NCBI GenBank assembly: GCA_008107755.1
Contig: VIRH01000053.1
Span: forward strand, 1 to 34,486
DNA length: 34,486 nucleotides
DNA from: Rhodobacterales bacterium
GTDB lineage: Bacteria; Pseudomonadota; Alphaproteobacteria; Rhizobiales; Stappiaceae
Direction of reading: 5' to 3'
Positions 25,957 through 33,413 of the stretch are shown one piece after another. The notes below the pieces were generated by a model. It did no database searches. It saw only the letters and a list, made by a program, of their open reading frames with translations, and was not told the origin of the DNA. The first letter of the stretch is position 1, and every line of letters starts with the position of its first letter. The position numbers and the translations under genes were made by a program.

Positions 25957-26300
25957 ATCGCTGGGTTCGGGCAAGACAATGGCTCCCAGCGTTAGCTAGG
26001 GAGATCTAAACATCTGTGTCCGTTAATTAAGGAAATCGCGTTTTCCTTAATTAAGAGCCGTCGCTATTTAAACTGGCGAAATTGACGCTCTGCCAAACGC
26101 AAATATCACTTGGCTGACGCAGATCTCTCTCGTAAGGCCATAAGTCCAGCCAGCTCGAATAATTTTGGTAACTCATTTACCCGACTGGTTATTTCCGTAG
26201 AAATATTTCCACTGATAAACATCGTCCGCGACTAGCGGGCGCGTCGATCTGCGCAACCACTGTTCCAGTCCAACCGTGACATCAAACCCAGAAAATTCTC
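25957..26300. other. Intergenic region before the thermonuclease gene
   Basis: About 345 bp, AT-rich towards the gene. It holds the long palindrome at 26023-26054, reported separately. No gene or clear terminator with a T-run was found. The stretch just before ATG 26301 lacks a strong ribosome site (CCCAGAAAATTCTC). Confidence 0.5.
26023..26054. repeat. 32-bp near-perfect AT-rich palindrome
   Basis: TTAATTAAGGAAA (26023-26035) and its exact complement (26042-26054) flank TCGCGT. Thirteen paired bases per arm, plus a CG/CG centre, make an almost complete dyad. There is no T-run beyond it on either strand, so a protein-binding site or cruciform is likelier than a terminator. Confidence 0.8.
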
Positions 26301-26717
26301 ATGATCCGATTTCTTTTTGCCTTCGCCCTCTGCCTCAGTGCTGTTCCCGCTAACGCGAACGAATGGACCAGTACGGTTTCCCGTGTGATTGATGGTGACA
26401 CCTTCCAGCTCTCCAGGCCGCTTGTACGGGTACGGCTTTGCGGCGTCGATACGCCGGAGCGCGGGCGGCGCGGCTACCGCGAAGCAACGCAGTACGTCAA
26501 AAACCTTGTTGTCGGGAAACAGGTTCAGTGCCGAACGGTCGGAGAAGGAACGCCTTGCGACGGTCGATCGCGCAAAAAATCCTATGATCGCTTCGTCGCT
26601 CAGTGCTTTGTTGATGGGCAGGACATCGCAATGATGCTCGTCCAGTCCGGACACGCCTGCGCCTGGCCCCGGTACTCCGGCAAGCATTATCAGCGACAGG
26701 CTCGATGCGTACGGTAG
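26301..26717 (+). CDS. Secreted thermonuclease-family (SNase) protein
   Basis: A 138-residue protein with a signal peptide (MIRFLFAFALCLSAVPANAN) followed by a staphylococcal-nuclease fold. Active-site elements are VIDGDTFQL (29-37), RLCGVDTPE (45-53, with Arg45, Asp50 and Glu53) and YDRFVAQCFVDG (95-106, with Arg97). Several cysteines fit an oxidised periplasmic protein. SNase enzymes cut DNA and RNA with calcium; in Gram-negatives exported forms are often plasmid-borne. The protein ends early after YSGKHYQRQARCVR, a little shorter than relatives that continue with another helix, so the C-terminus may be trimmed. It is monocistronic, between an IS6 element and an IS66 remnant. Confidence 0.85.
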   Translation: MIRFLFAFALCLSAVPANANEWTSTVSRVIDGDTFQLSRPLVRVRLCGVDTPERGRRGYREATQYVKNLVVGKQVQCRTVGEGTPCDGRSRKKSYDRFVAQCFVDGQDIAMMLVQSGHACAWPRYSGKHYQRQARCVR

Positions 26718-26815
26718 TTGGATCGCGATGGTGCGGCAACATTGAGGAACTTCGGTTCAATCCAGGCGGTTTACTGAAATTGAGATGAGCAGCAGAATTC
26801 GAGTCTGTCAGAAAG

Positions 26816-26888
26816 TTTCATACCGCACATTATGCGAATTCGGCTCCAGGCACGGCGGAGCGTTCCATACTGCACATCATGCGAGTCC
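26816..26888. repeat. Imperfect direct repeat with internal GCAC/ATGCG dyad
   Basis: Two 26-base copies (26816-26841 and 26863-26888) lie 47 bp apart with 21 identical positions; all five differences are transitions. Each contains the core CAtaC.GCACAT.ATGCGA with small inverted arms. The pair lies just outside the IS66 end. It could be paired recombinase or regulator sites; no recombinase gene is in the window. Confidence 0.6.
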
Positions 26889-26935
26889 AAGTGAGCGCCC
26901 GCTGAACCCCACCTGCTGCGTCTGAGCGTGGGGCC

Positions 26936-26967
26936 TTAAGTGTCCACTTATGCAAATGGACACTTAA
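26936..26967. promoter_or_regulatory. 11-bp inverted repeat upstream of IS66 tnpA
   Basis: TTAAGTGTCCA and TGGACACTTAA flank a 10-base spacer, ending nine bases before the tnpA ATG and overlapping its ribosome site region (AAAGG). It may be bound by TnpA as an autoregulator or may occlude translation as an RNA hairpin. Confidence 0.5.
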
Positions 26968-26976
26968 AGGCGCGTG

Positions 26977-27357
26977 ATGAGTAAGCGAAGAAAGCGGCGG
27001 AGCTGGTCTGATGAGGAGAAGCGGGAGATCTGCCAGCTAGCGGGTGGTCCCGGCACATCGGTTGCGCAGGAGGCGCGCCGGTATTCGGCAAATGCCAATA
27101 TGATCCACAATTGGCTGAAGGATCCGCGCTTTGCCTCCGCGCTAGCTAACCAGGGTAATGTTGAGGGCGGGTCTTTCGTTGAGCTGGAATTGGCCGGCGC
27201 AGATTGTCCTGCCACGCCAGATATTGCCGTTGTGCTCCCGGCGTCAGTCTATGCAAGCCGGGTTGATATTACCCTTTCCGATGGCCGAAGGGTGTTGATC
27301 GAAGGTTCAACGGCCTTGGCCGCTGTGATGGGACTGGTTCAGGGTTTGATGGAGTGA
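26977..27357 (+). CDS. IS66-family accessory protein TnpA
   Basis: A 126-residue protein. The helix-turn-helix part ([18 protein letters not shown], then [20 protein letters not shown]) and the C-terminal [20 protein letters not shown] are typical of IS66 OrfA/TnpA. ATG 26977 is preceded by AAAGG at a six-base spacing. Its stop overlaps a GTG start of tnpB (GTGA), the translational coupling usual in IS66. Without tnpC the element cannot transpose by itself. Confidence 0.88.
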   Translation: MSKRRKRRSWSDEEKREICQLAGGPGTSVAQEARRYSANANMIHNWLKDPRFASALANQGNVEGGSFVELELAGADCPATPDIAVVLPASVYASRVDITLSDGRRVLIEGSTALAAVMGLVQGLME

Positions 27358-27530
27358 TCCCGGTTCCATCGAACATACGAGTTTGGCTGGCGGCGGGTGT
27401 GACGGACATGCGGCGCGGCTTCAACTCTTTGGCCGCGCAAGCCGGAAAACTCCAACCTCCGGCGATCCAGACTTCGGGCTCAATGCATGGTCCGGAAAAC
27501 TCTAGCCCACCCCGAGGGCGAGTTGGGTAG
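27354..27530 (+). pseudogene. IS66-family TnpB, truncated
   Basis: A GTG start overlapping the tnpA stop opens [20 protein letters not shown] followed by [11 protein letters not shown], the standard N-terminus of IS66 TnpB. From about 27453 the frame no longer resembles TnpB and stops at 27530 after 58 codons (normal is about 115). The break marks a deletion or insertion junction. Confidence 0.85.
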
Positions 27531-27650
27531 CACCTCAAAGTTGGATCGGACTCTAATCGAGGGTGGAGGAAAAATCCCGTGGCAGGTCAAATCTACTCGG
27601 TGAAAAACTCCCTGCTCTTGGGTTGATCAATCCCATTATCAGTAGCCGAT

Positions 27651-28955
27651 CCAGCTGGAGACCCGCAAAAACCCGCTTGGTTGACGGCTGTTCTGCGTGT
27701 TTGGCCTGTTTCCATCCGCTATGGCCAGTTAAGCGGTTGTTGAGAAGCGTTCTCGGGCCGCCGACGCGACCCAAATGCGCTCTGCGCCCGATTCCAGGCA
27801 CACTCATCCCGTTGCTCTGGCGCGTTCATGGAAGATCAGCCGATCGAAGTTGTAGGCCAGATTGGCCAGCGTCAGTTTGGCTTCGGCCCGCGCAAGCCCG
27901 ATTGTCCGGATGAACAAGCCGTAGCGGTTCTTCTGATGGGCGAAGACATGCTCGACACGGGCGCGGATGGAAGACTTCCTCGCATTGGCGCGCGCCGTTG
28001 CCTGGGGCATGGGCTTGCCCGCCGGCTTGCGGCGGTGAATGCGGCTTGCCAGCATGTTGGCGCTCAGCCACTTCTCGTTTTTCTTTGATCGATAGGCACT
28101 GTCGGCCCACACATCGGAGGCAGTGTTGTCCTTGTCGACAACATGCTTCAATTGGCGGCCATCAGCGTCTGACGCCGATGTCACCGTACTCCCCCGGATG
28201 AAACCGAAGCACCGGTCGATACTGATATGGCTCTTGTAGCCAAACACCGGCAACGCGATTTGTGGCAAGGGAGTGCCGTCTGGTCGATACCGTATTTTAC
28301 CGCCGATCTTCAGCGTCCAGCGGGCGTTGGTGTCCTTCTGGGCGGCCTTGTTTGGCTCAACCGGCCAGATCTCCCCGGCCGACTTGCCAGCCTTAATCGC
28401 TTCCTTCTCGTCCTCGGTATTACGCTGCTTGGGTGCGGGCACCAGGGTGGCATCGACAATCTGGCCGGACATCGGGATGTACCCCTTCTTCTTGAGTTGC
28501 CAGTCGAACGCCTTCATGACGCGTTTGAGCGTGCCGGTTTCCGTCATGCGGTTGCGGAAATGCCGGATGGTGTTCTCGTCCGGTGTGGCGCCACCCAATT
28601 CAAACCCGAGAAACCGCAGCCAGGACAGCCGGTCCCGGATCATGAATTCCATCTTTGCATCACTCAGATTGTGCTGCGCCTGAAGGATCAGTACCTTGAA
28701 CATCGATACGGGATCAAACGGCGGACGCCCGCCCTTGGAACCATCCCCATAGCCCAGACCCTCGACCAGCCAGTCCCGAAAATACTCGAAGTCAACGGTT
28801 CGCCCGAGCACCTCGAGCGGATCACCGTCCTTGCTCAGGCGTTCAAGATGATCGGACAAACTGAAAAGACTGCTCGGGTTCATCACCGCACCTCCTAAAA
28901 CCAGTGAATCAAAAATCAGCGGTCAAGGCGAGGGTTTTTGCGGGTGTCCAGCTGG
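27651..28955 (-). mobile_element. Complete IS5-family insertion sequence
   Basis: The 1305-bp element starts at CCAGCTGGAGACCCGCAAAA and ends with the inverted copy (CCAGCTGGACACCCGCAAAA on the opposite strand, ending at 28955); one mismatch lies in these first 20 bases. The single transposase gene is intact. A short target duplication could not be identified with certainty. It lies about 45 bp upstream of the promoter of the VWA-phosphatase-kinase operon. Confidence 0.88.
27804..28883 (-). CDS. IS5-family transposase
   Basis: An intact 359-residue DDE transposase. The DUF772-type N-terminal domain is GGRPPFDPVSMFKVLILQAQ, then LSDAKMEFMIRDRLSWLRFL. In the catalytic core (numbered from the preceding GTG) lie Asp145 in QIVDATLVPAP, Asp262 in VWADSAYRSKKN and Glu312 in IRARVEHVFAHQK, with the Y-R-x-K signature nearby. 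ATG 28883 is used because GGAGG lies seven bases upstream. There is no frameshift or slippery site. Confidence 0.92.
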   Translation of the reverse strand: MNPSSLFSLSDHLERLSKDGDPLEVLGRTVDFEYFRDWLVEGLGYGDGSKGGRPPFDPVSMFKVLILQAQHNLSDAKMEFMIRDRLSWLRFLGFELGGATPDENTIRHFRNRMTETGTLKRVMKAFDWQLKKKGYIPMSGQIVDATLVPAPKQRNTEDEKEAIKAGKSAGEIWPVEPNKAAQKDTNARWTLKIGGKIRYRPDGTPLPQIALPVFGYKSHISIDRCFGFIRGSTVTSASDADGRQLKHVVDKDNTASDVWADSAYRSKKNEKWLSANMLASRIHRRKPAGKPMPQATARANARKSSIRARVEHVFAHQKNRYGLFIRTIGLARAEAKLTLANLAYNFDRLIFHERARATG

Positions 28956-28999
28956 TGTTGCGGCGCACTATAAAGCATACAATTTCTCGGTGATTTCGC

Positions 29000-29029
29000 T
29001 CGACAACACGCGTTTGGTTTGTACATAAT
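29000..29029 (+). promoter_or_regulatory. Putative sigma70-type promoter of the VWA-phosphatase-kinase operon
   Basis: TCGACA (29000-29005) and CATAAT (29024-29029) are separated by 18 bases, close to the housekeeping consensus, in the AT-rich gap between the IS5 end and ATG 29063. No stronger candidate was seen. Transcription would start near 29036. Confidence 0.45.
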
Positions 29030-29062
29030 ATTTTAGGACCATGTGGAGTTTTAGAAAGTATT

Positions 29063-29740
29063 ATGGAAGATTTTGAGCAGCAGCCATTTAGTGATGTTGA
29101 GTTCGCCGAAAACCCTGAGCAGAGATGCCCGGTCATTCTTTTGTTGGATACGTCCTATTCGATGTCGGGACGACCAATTTCCGAGCTGAATGAAGGGTTG
29201 TCTGCGCTTCGGCATGAATTGCTTGGCGACGCGATGGCTACCAAACGTGTTGAATTGGCAATGATCACATTTGGCCCTGTGGAAGTGAAATCAGACTTTG
29301 TCACCGTCGATAATTTTTATCCGCAAACGCTAGAAGCCGACAATGCAACGCCAATGGGTGAGGCAATCGTCACCGGTTTGGACATGCTGCGCCAACGCAA
29401 AGACCGGTACCGTGAGAACGGCATAAAATATTACCGTCCTTGGGTCTTCTTGATAACAGACGGCGCTCCGACCGATAGCTGGGCAGAGGCGCAAAAGCGT
29501 GTTCATGCAGGGGAAGAACGCAAAGAGTTCATGTTTTACGCTGTTGGGGTCGAGGACGCGGACATGGGAGTGCTCAGTCAGATTTCCACGCGTCAACCAC
29601 TTAAACTGAAGGGCTTGGCGTTTACGGAATTGTTTAAGTGGCTCTCCAGCTCGTTGAGTGCTGTTTCGCGGTCGAATCCGGGAGATGCTGTGCCCCTGGA
29701 AAATCCCACTGCCCCCGACGGCTGGGCAATGGCAGGCTGA
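29063..29740 (+). CDS. VWA-domain protein, TerY-like (first gene of the triad)
   Basis: A 225-residue cytoplasmic protein that is essentially one von Willebrand factor A domain. The metal-ion-dependent adhesion site is complete: D29-T-S31-Y-S33 in [11 protein letters not shown], Thr96 in DNATPMGEA and Asp133 in [10 protein letters not shown]. TerY-type VWA proteins act as metal-dependent scaffolds in predicted stress-response complexes. The next genes encode a phosphatase and a kinase, the exact partners of the TerY-P triad. The C-terminus ([17 protein letters not shown]) is disordered. The ribosome site is weak. The stop lies four bases before the phosphatase GTG, so the genes are co-transcribed. 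Confidence 0.9.
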   Translation: MEDFEQQPFSDVEFAENPEQRCPVILLLDTSYSMSGRPISELNEGLSALRHELLGDAMATKRVELAMITFGPVEVKSDFVTVDNFYPQTLEADNATPMGEAIVTGLDMLRQRKDRYRENGIKYYRPWVFLITDGAPTDSWAEAQKRVHAGEERKEFMFYAVGVEDADMGVLSQISTRQPLKLKGLAFTELFKWLSSSLSAVSRSNPGDAVPLENPTAPDGWAMAG

Positions 29741-29744
29741 CAAC

Positions 29745-30491
29745 GTGGCTTGGAAATGGGCGTCTGCGTCCGTAATCGGCACATCACACATTGCCACCGC
29801 CGACAGACTTCAGGATGCCTACTCCGTTTCGCAAATCGGCGATGATGGTCTACTCGCCATCGTTTCCGATGGTGCTGGAAGTGCCGAATTTGGCGCGTAT
29901 GGGGCATGGCTGGTCTGCCGATTTTTGAAGGTGAAATTTCGCGGGCATTTGCAGGGGCAGCTGGAGCTACCAAGCGAAGACCAGATTTTAGACTGGGTTG
30001 ACGAGCTGAGAGATCAAATCGCGGCGATTGCTATCTCCAGAGAGAGCACGTCGCGACAGTTCGCTGCAACTCTGGCCGCAGTCCTCATCACGCCAAATGA
30101 AGAATTGACTTTGCACATTGGCGATAGCGCGATTGTGGGTAGGAGAAGGGCCGAGTGGGATGTGCTTTGCTGGCCTGAAAATGGTGAGTATGCTTCCACC
30201 ACGTATTTTGTGACAGATGATCCCGAGCCGCGATTAACGATCCGACGCCAGCCGAGAGAACATGATGCCTTTGCGGTGTTTTCTGACGGGATTGGCGATT
30301 TGGCACTATCTCATGCCGATGAGATTGCCCACGTTGGCTTCTTTAAACCGATGATGCGTCCGGTGGATGCGGCGTCGGAAGAGGGCCGGCTTATCGACCT
30401 CTCCACGAAGTTGGCAGGTTATCTCGCAGGTCCATCGGTTTGTGAACGCACAGATGACGACAAGACACTGCTCCTAATCTCTGGAGTCTGA
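29745..30491 (+). CDS. PP2C-family serine/threonine phosphatase (second gene of the triad)
   Basis: A 248-residue protein with PP2C motifs: GTSHIATADRLQDAY (12-26, metal-binding Asp24), AIVSDGAGSAEFGAYGA (39-55, Asp42), ATLAAVLI and the HIGDSAIVGRR strand, FAVFSDGIGDLAL, and ERTDDDKTLLLI near the C-terminus. The metal-binding aspartates are kept, so it should be an active Mg/Mn-dependent phosphatase, presumably reversing the neighbouring kinase. GTG 29745 was chosen since upstream ATGs would overlap the VWA gene by more than 50 bases. The stop TGA is two bases before the kinase GTG. Confidence 0.88.
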   Translation: MAWKWASASVIGTSHIATADRLQDAYSVSQIGDDGLLAIVSDGAGSAEFGAYGAWLVCRFLKVKFRGHLQGQLELPSEDQILDWVDELRDQIAAIAISRESTSRQFAATLAAVLITPNEELTLHIGDSAIVGRRRAEWDVLCWPENGEYASTTYFVTDDPEPRLTIRRQPREHDAFAVFSDGIGDLALSHADEIAHVGFFKPMMRPVDAASEEGRLIDLSTKLAGYLAGPSVCERTDDDKTLLLISGV

Positions 30492-30493
30492 CC

Positions 30494-32629
30494 GTGCCAG
30501 AAATCATCATCGGCAAAGACCGTGTTTCAGTCGCCGAACTGATCGGTAAGGGCGGTGAGGGGGAGGTATATGCCGTCAAGGGCCGATCCGGATTGGCCGT
30601 CAAAATATATAACGCGAACCTGCGAGCGAAGCGCGAAGACAAAGTCCGCGCGATGGTAAGCGAGAGGCTGGCTGTCCAAACGGATCTTGTCGCCTATCCC
30701 GGTGACGTCGTCACAGACCGACAGGGCTATTTTCTCGGATTCGTAATGAGACTTGTGTCCGGCTATCGTCCGTTACATGAGCTGTACAGCCCCAAATCGC
30801 GTCAGCAACATTTTCCGAAAGCGGACTATCGGTTTCTGGTCCACACAGCGCTGAACGTCGCGCGTGCTGTTGGCAAAGTGCATCAAACAGGGTGCATTAT
30901 CGGAGATCTGAACCACTCTGGTGTGCTTGTCGCTCAGGACGCGACCGTCGCGCTGATTGATGCCGACAGTTTTCAATTCCAGCTAAATGGCAAGTCGTAT
31001 CCCTGTGTGGTTGGCGTGCCGGACTTCACGCCGCCTGAGCTTCACGGGAGAAATTTGGCTAGCGTAGATCGCACGGTGGAACACGATAACTTTGGCTTGG
31101 CAGTCGCTCTGTTCCATCTTTTGTTTATGGGACGTCACCCCTATGCCGGACGGTACAGCGGTCCAGATATCTCGATGGGAGATGCGATCGCCCAGAACCG
31201 TTTTGCCTTCTCGTTGACGCGACATGCAGCCACGCGGACTTCCCCACCACCAGGGGCGCTGACGCTTGATCTGTTCCCCGCGTCGATTGCGCAGAGTTTT
31301 GAAAACGCATTTGGAGTGGCCCCGGCAAAGAGGCCGAATGCCGTCGAATGGATTCAAGCACTTACCAGTCTGGAAAGCTCCCTGAGACGTTGTGGTAGAG
31401 TAAAAACGCATTTCTATCCGGCGCCAGCAAAAGATTGCGTCTGGTGCAGTATGGCTGCGAACAGCGGCTTTGACATGTTTCCAGACTTCTCCGTGGCAAT
31501 TTCCAATATTCCAGCGGATTCGCGTGGCACGGAACAGGCCATTTGGGAGATCCAGGCATTTCGATTTCCGACAGCCGCGGACCTGCTACCAACATTGAGC
31601 CAGCCTGCCAGTGCGAGCGGTGCTTTGCAAAATGCCGAAAACGGCAAGCAAGGACGCGCCCTATTCGGCTTCCTTCTCATCGCAGGGGCTATCACAGGAT
31701 TTGTCTATGCGCCGGCAGCTTTCGTTATTTGGCTTGCAGTGGCGATATGGGGTTGGGTGACTATTTCCGGCCGGAAAGTCGAAGAGCAACCATTCGCGCA
31801 AGCTTACAGAACGGCAGACGAACGCGTGCAGCGTGAATTGGATGCCTTCTTACAGCGGACCGGCATGACCGAGGTCGTGAAGGTGCGCAGTGATCTCGAT
31901 CTGGCGATTACGGCCTACAAGGGACATGACGCGGCCCTAAATGCCGAATTGGGCGTTTTGAAATCTACGCGTGAAGCTCGTCAACGACGTGCCTATCTTG
32001 ATCGGTTCTCTGTGCGCCATGCGAGTATTTCGGGTATCGGGCCAGCGAAGACTGCGACCCTAGTATCCTTCGGAATTGAGACGGCCGCCGACGTTAACAG
32101 TCACGACGTTTTGCAGGTTCCCGGTTTTGGCGCCGTCATGACACAAAAGCTCGTGGAATGGCGGAGAAGGCACGAGTCACGTTTCCGCTATGACCCGAAC
32201 CAGAATGCGCAGGACGCCACGGATGAACGCGCCTTGCGCGGACGTTTTGCGGCTGAAAAAGCCAAGTTGGAATCCACCATTCGAAATGGATTGGGAACCC
32301 TCCGGAACGCGAAAGCACGTCTTGAAGCACTGCCAAGCAAGGCACGAGGTGAGAGGGCGCTGCTAGAAGCTCTTGCTGCTCGAGGTCAAGCCGAAAGAGA
32401 CCTGACCATTTTGGGGGCGACTGTTCCAGCTTCCACAGTGTCTATAACAATCACGCCGCCCCCACAGCCCAAGCCAACGAGCACGCCACGTGCCACCACT
32501 CACTCCACTGGACAGAGCAATGTCCTCAACTGCCCTGTATGCGGTTCTGTCATGCGCCGACGGTCTGGGCGTTATGGGCGGTTCTGGGGTTGTTCACGTT
32601 ATCCGAGTTGCAAGGGAACGAGGAACTGA
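30494..32629 (+). CDS. Protein kinase with HhH and zinc-ribbon domains (third gene of the TerY-P triad)
   Basis: A 711-residue multidomain protein. The N-terminal kinase domain has a Gly loop (GKGGEGEVY, 18-26), Lys37 (LAVKIY), the catalytic loop GDLNHSGVLV (137-146, Asp138) and the metal-binding IDADSF (Asp156). The usual Lys and Asn of the catalytic loop are replaced by Asn140 and Gly143. TPPELHG stands for APE. Two membrane segments follow (about 387-424), then a coiled region, a helix-hairpin-helix unit (SGIGPAKTATLVSFG, then LQVPGFGAVMTQKL, about 511-555), another coiled coil, a Pro/Thr linker and a topoisomerase-type C4 zinc ribbon (Cys680, 683, 700, 706). The latter parts suggest nucleic-acid binding, so the kinase may sense DNA or RNA at the membrane. 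Confidence 0.88.
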   Translation: MPEIIIGKDRVSVAELIGKGGEGEVYAVKGRSGLAVKIYNANLRAKREDKVRAMVSERLAVQTDLVAYPGDVVTDRQGYFLGFVMRLVSGYRPLHELYSPKSRQQHFPKADYRFLVHTALNVARAVGKVHQTGCIIGDLNHSGVLVAQDATVALIDADSFQFQLNGKSYPCVVGVPDFTPPELHGRNLASVDRTVEHDNFGLAVALFHLLFMGRHPYAGRYSGPDISMGDAIAQNRFAFSLTRHAATRTSPPPGALTLDLFPASIAQSFENAFGVAPAKRPNAVEWIQALTSLESSLRRCGRVKTHFYPAPAKDCVWCSMAANSGFDMFPDFSVAISNIPADSRGTEQAIWEIQAFRFPTAADLLPTLSQPASASGALQNAENGKQGRALFGFLLIAGAITGFVYAPAAFVIWLAVAIWGWVTISGRKVEEQPFAQAYRTADERVQRELDAFLQRTGMTEVVKVRSDLDLAITAYKGHDAALNAELGVLKSTREARQRRAYLDRFSVRHASISGIGPAKTATLVSFGIETAADVNSHDVLQVPGFGAVMTQKLVEWRRRHESRFRYDPNQNAQDATDERALRGRFAAEKAKLESTIRNGLGTLRNAKARLEALPSKARGERALLEALAARGQAERDLTILGATVPASTVSITITPPPQPKPTSTPRATTHSTGQSNVLNCPVCGSVMRRRSGRYGRFWGCSRYPSCKGTRN

Positions 32630-32754
32630 TGATCTTGAACGTGAAGAACTATGTTCAAAGTCTGGCGGATCACTCACAAGTCAAGACCTTGCTTTGCCAT
32701 CTCTCGACAAAATCTTCGAAGCTGAGCTTGTCTCCGATGACGGCAACTGGATGA
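32629..32754 (+). CDS. Possible 41-codon ORF coupled to the kinase stop
   Basis: ATG 32629 overlaps the kinase stop (TGATG) and opens 41 codons (MILNVKNYVQSLADHSQVKT ...). No family is recognised, and another plus-strand frame through the same bases is also open, so this may be chance. The overlap is the only support. Confidence 0.25.
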   Translation: MILNVKNYVQSLADHSQVKTLLCHLSTKSSKLSLSPMTATG

Positions 32755-32781
32755 TTCATTGCCCCCTCCCCTATCGCAGCC

Positions 32782-33231
32782 TTACGTCTTGCGTGACCTT
32801 CTGGCGGGCTTTGCGCGCTGCTGACCGAGGCCCATTTTTTTGGCAAGTTCGGAACGGGCGGCGGCGTAGTTGGGCGCGACCATCGGGTAATCCGCCGGCA
32901 GGTTCCACTTTGCGCGGTAATCTTCAGGGGTCAGGTCATAGTGGGTGCGTAGATGCCGCTTCAGTGATTTGAACTTCTTGCCGTCTTCCAGGCAGATGAT
33001 GAAATCGTCACCGACAGATTTCCTGATCGGGACCGCGGGAACGAGTTCGACGACTTCCGGCTCCAGGGCCTTTTTCGCGGTCGAGCTGAGCGCCGTATGG
33101 ACAGAGGCAATCAAGCCCGCCAGTTCAGGCGCGGCGATCGTGTTGTTGGCGACATAGGCCGAAACGATATCGCTGGTCAGTTCAATGAAGGCTGCGTCCT
33201 GCGTGGCGTCGTTCTCTGGTGTATCTGTCAT
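32782..33231 (-). CDS. MucR/Ros-family transcriptional regulator
   Basis: A 149-residue protein. An N-terminal helical oligomerisation region ([20 protein letters not shown]) is followed by the Ros/MucR zinc-finger domain [20 protein letters not shown], then [20 protein letters not shown] and a basic tail. As in several Rhizobiales homologues the second Cys of the finger is replaced (CLEDG), leaving Cys, Asp and His ligands. MucR proteins bind AT-rich, T-A-step targets and silence exopolysaccharide, motility and horizontally acquired genes. ATG 33231 has AGGA about seven bases upstream. It faces the triad operon tail to tail and precedes the second repC on the same strand. It could control the autotransporter or glucan genes, which is inference. 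Confidence 0.92.
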   Translation of the reverse strand: MTDTPENDATQDAAFIELTSDIVSAYVANNTIAAPELAGLIASVHTALSSTAKKALEPEVVELVPAVPIRKSVGDDFIICLEDGKKFKSLKRHLRTHYDLTPEDYRAKWNLPADYPMVAPNYAAARSELAKKMGLGQQRAKPARRSRKT

Positions 33232-33413
33232 GGTGTTCCTTGGGAGCGAGTTGTCTATCGAGCGCGCTTTTCGAGTGTCTTTTTGGCAATATTTGGATGC
33301 GCTCAATTATTTCGCCGCTACTATTACCGCTACCGCAGTCTTGATCAAACAGGATCGGCGGATTTTCCCGCAAGCGCGGCCCCAAAACTCCGGGCGCACT
33401 TGAACGCGGCGCC

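Larger units (their letters stand above)
26891..27530 (+). mobile_element. IS66-family element, 5' remnant
   Basis: The left end is proposed at GTGAGCGCCCGCTGAAC (26891), resembling the GTAAGCG-type tip of IS66 elements. It is followed by tnpA and the first third of tnpB. The rest of tnpB and the large tnpC transposase are missing. The remnant ends near 27452, where tnpB similarity stops; sequence of unknown origin continues to the IS5-family element at 27651. Confidence 0.75.

Noticed and set aside
25130..25964. 8-bp target duplication around the intact IS6 element
   Set aside because: Flanks ACATTTTC and ATCGCTGG do not match.
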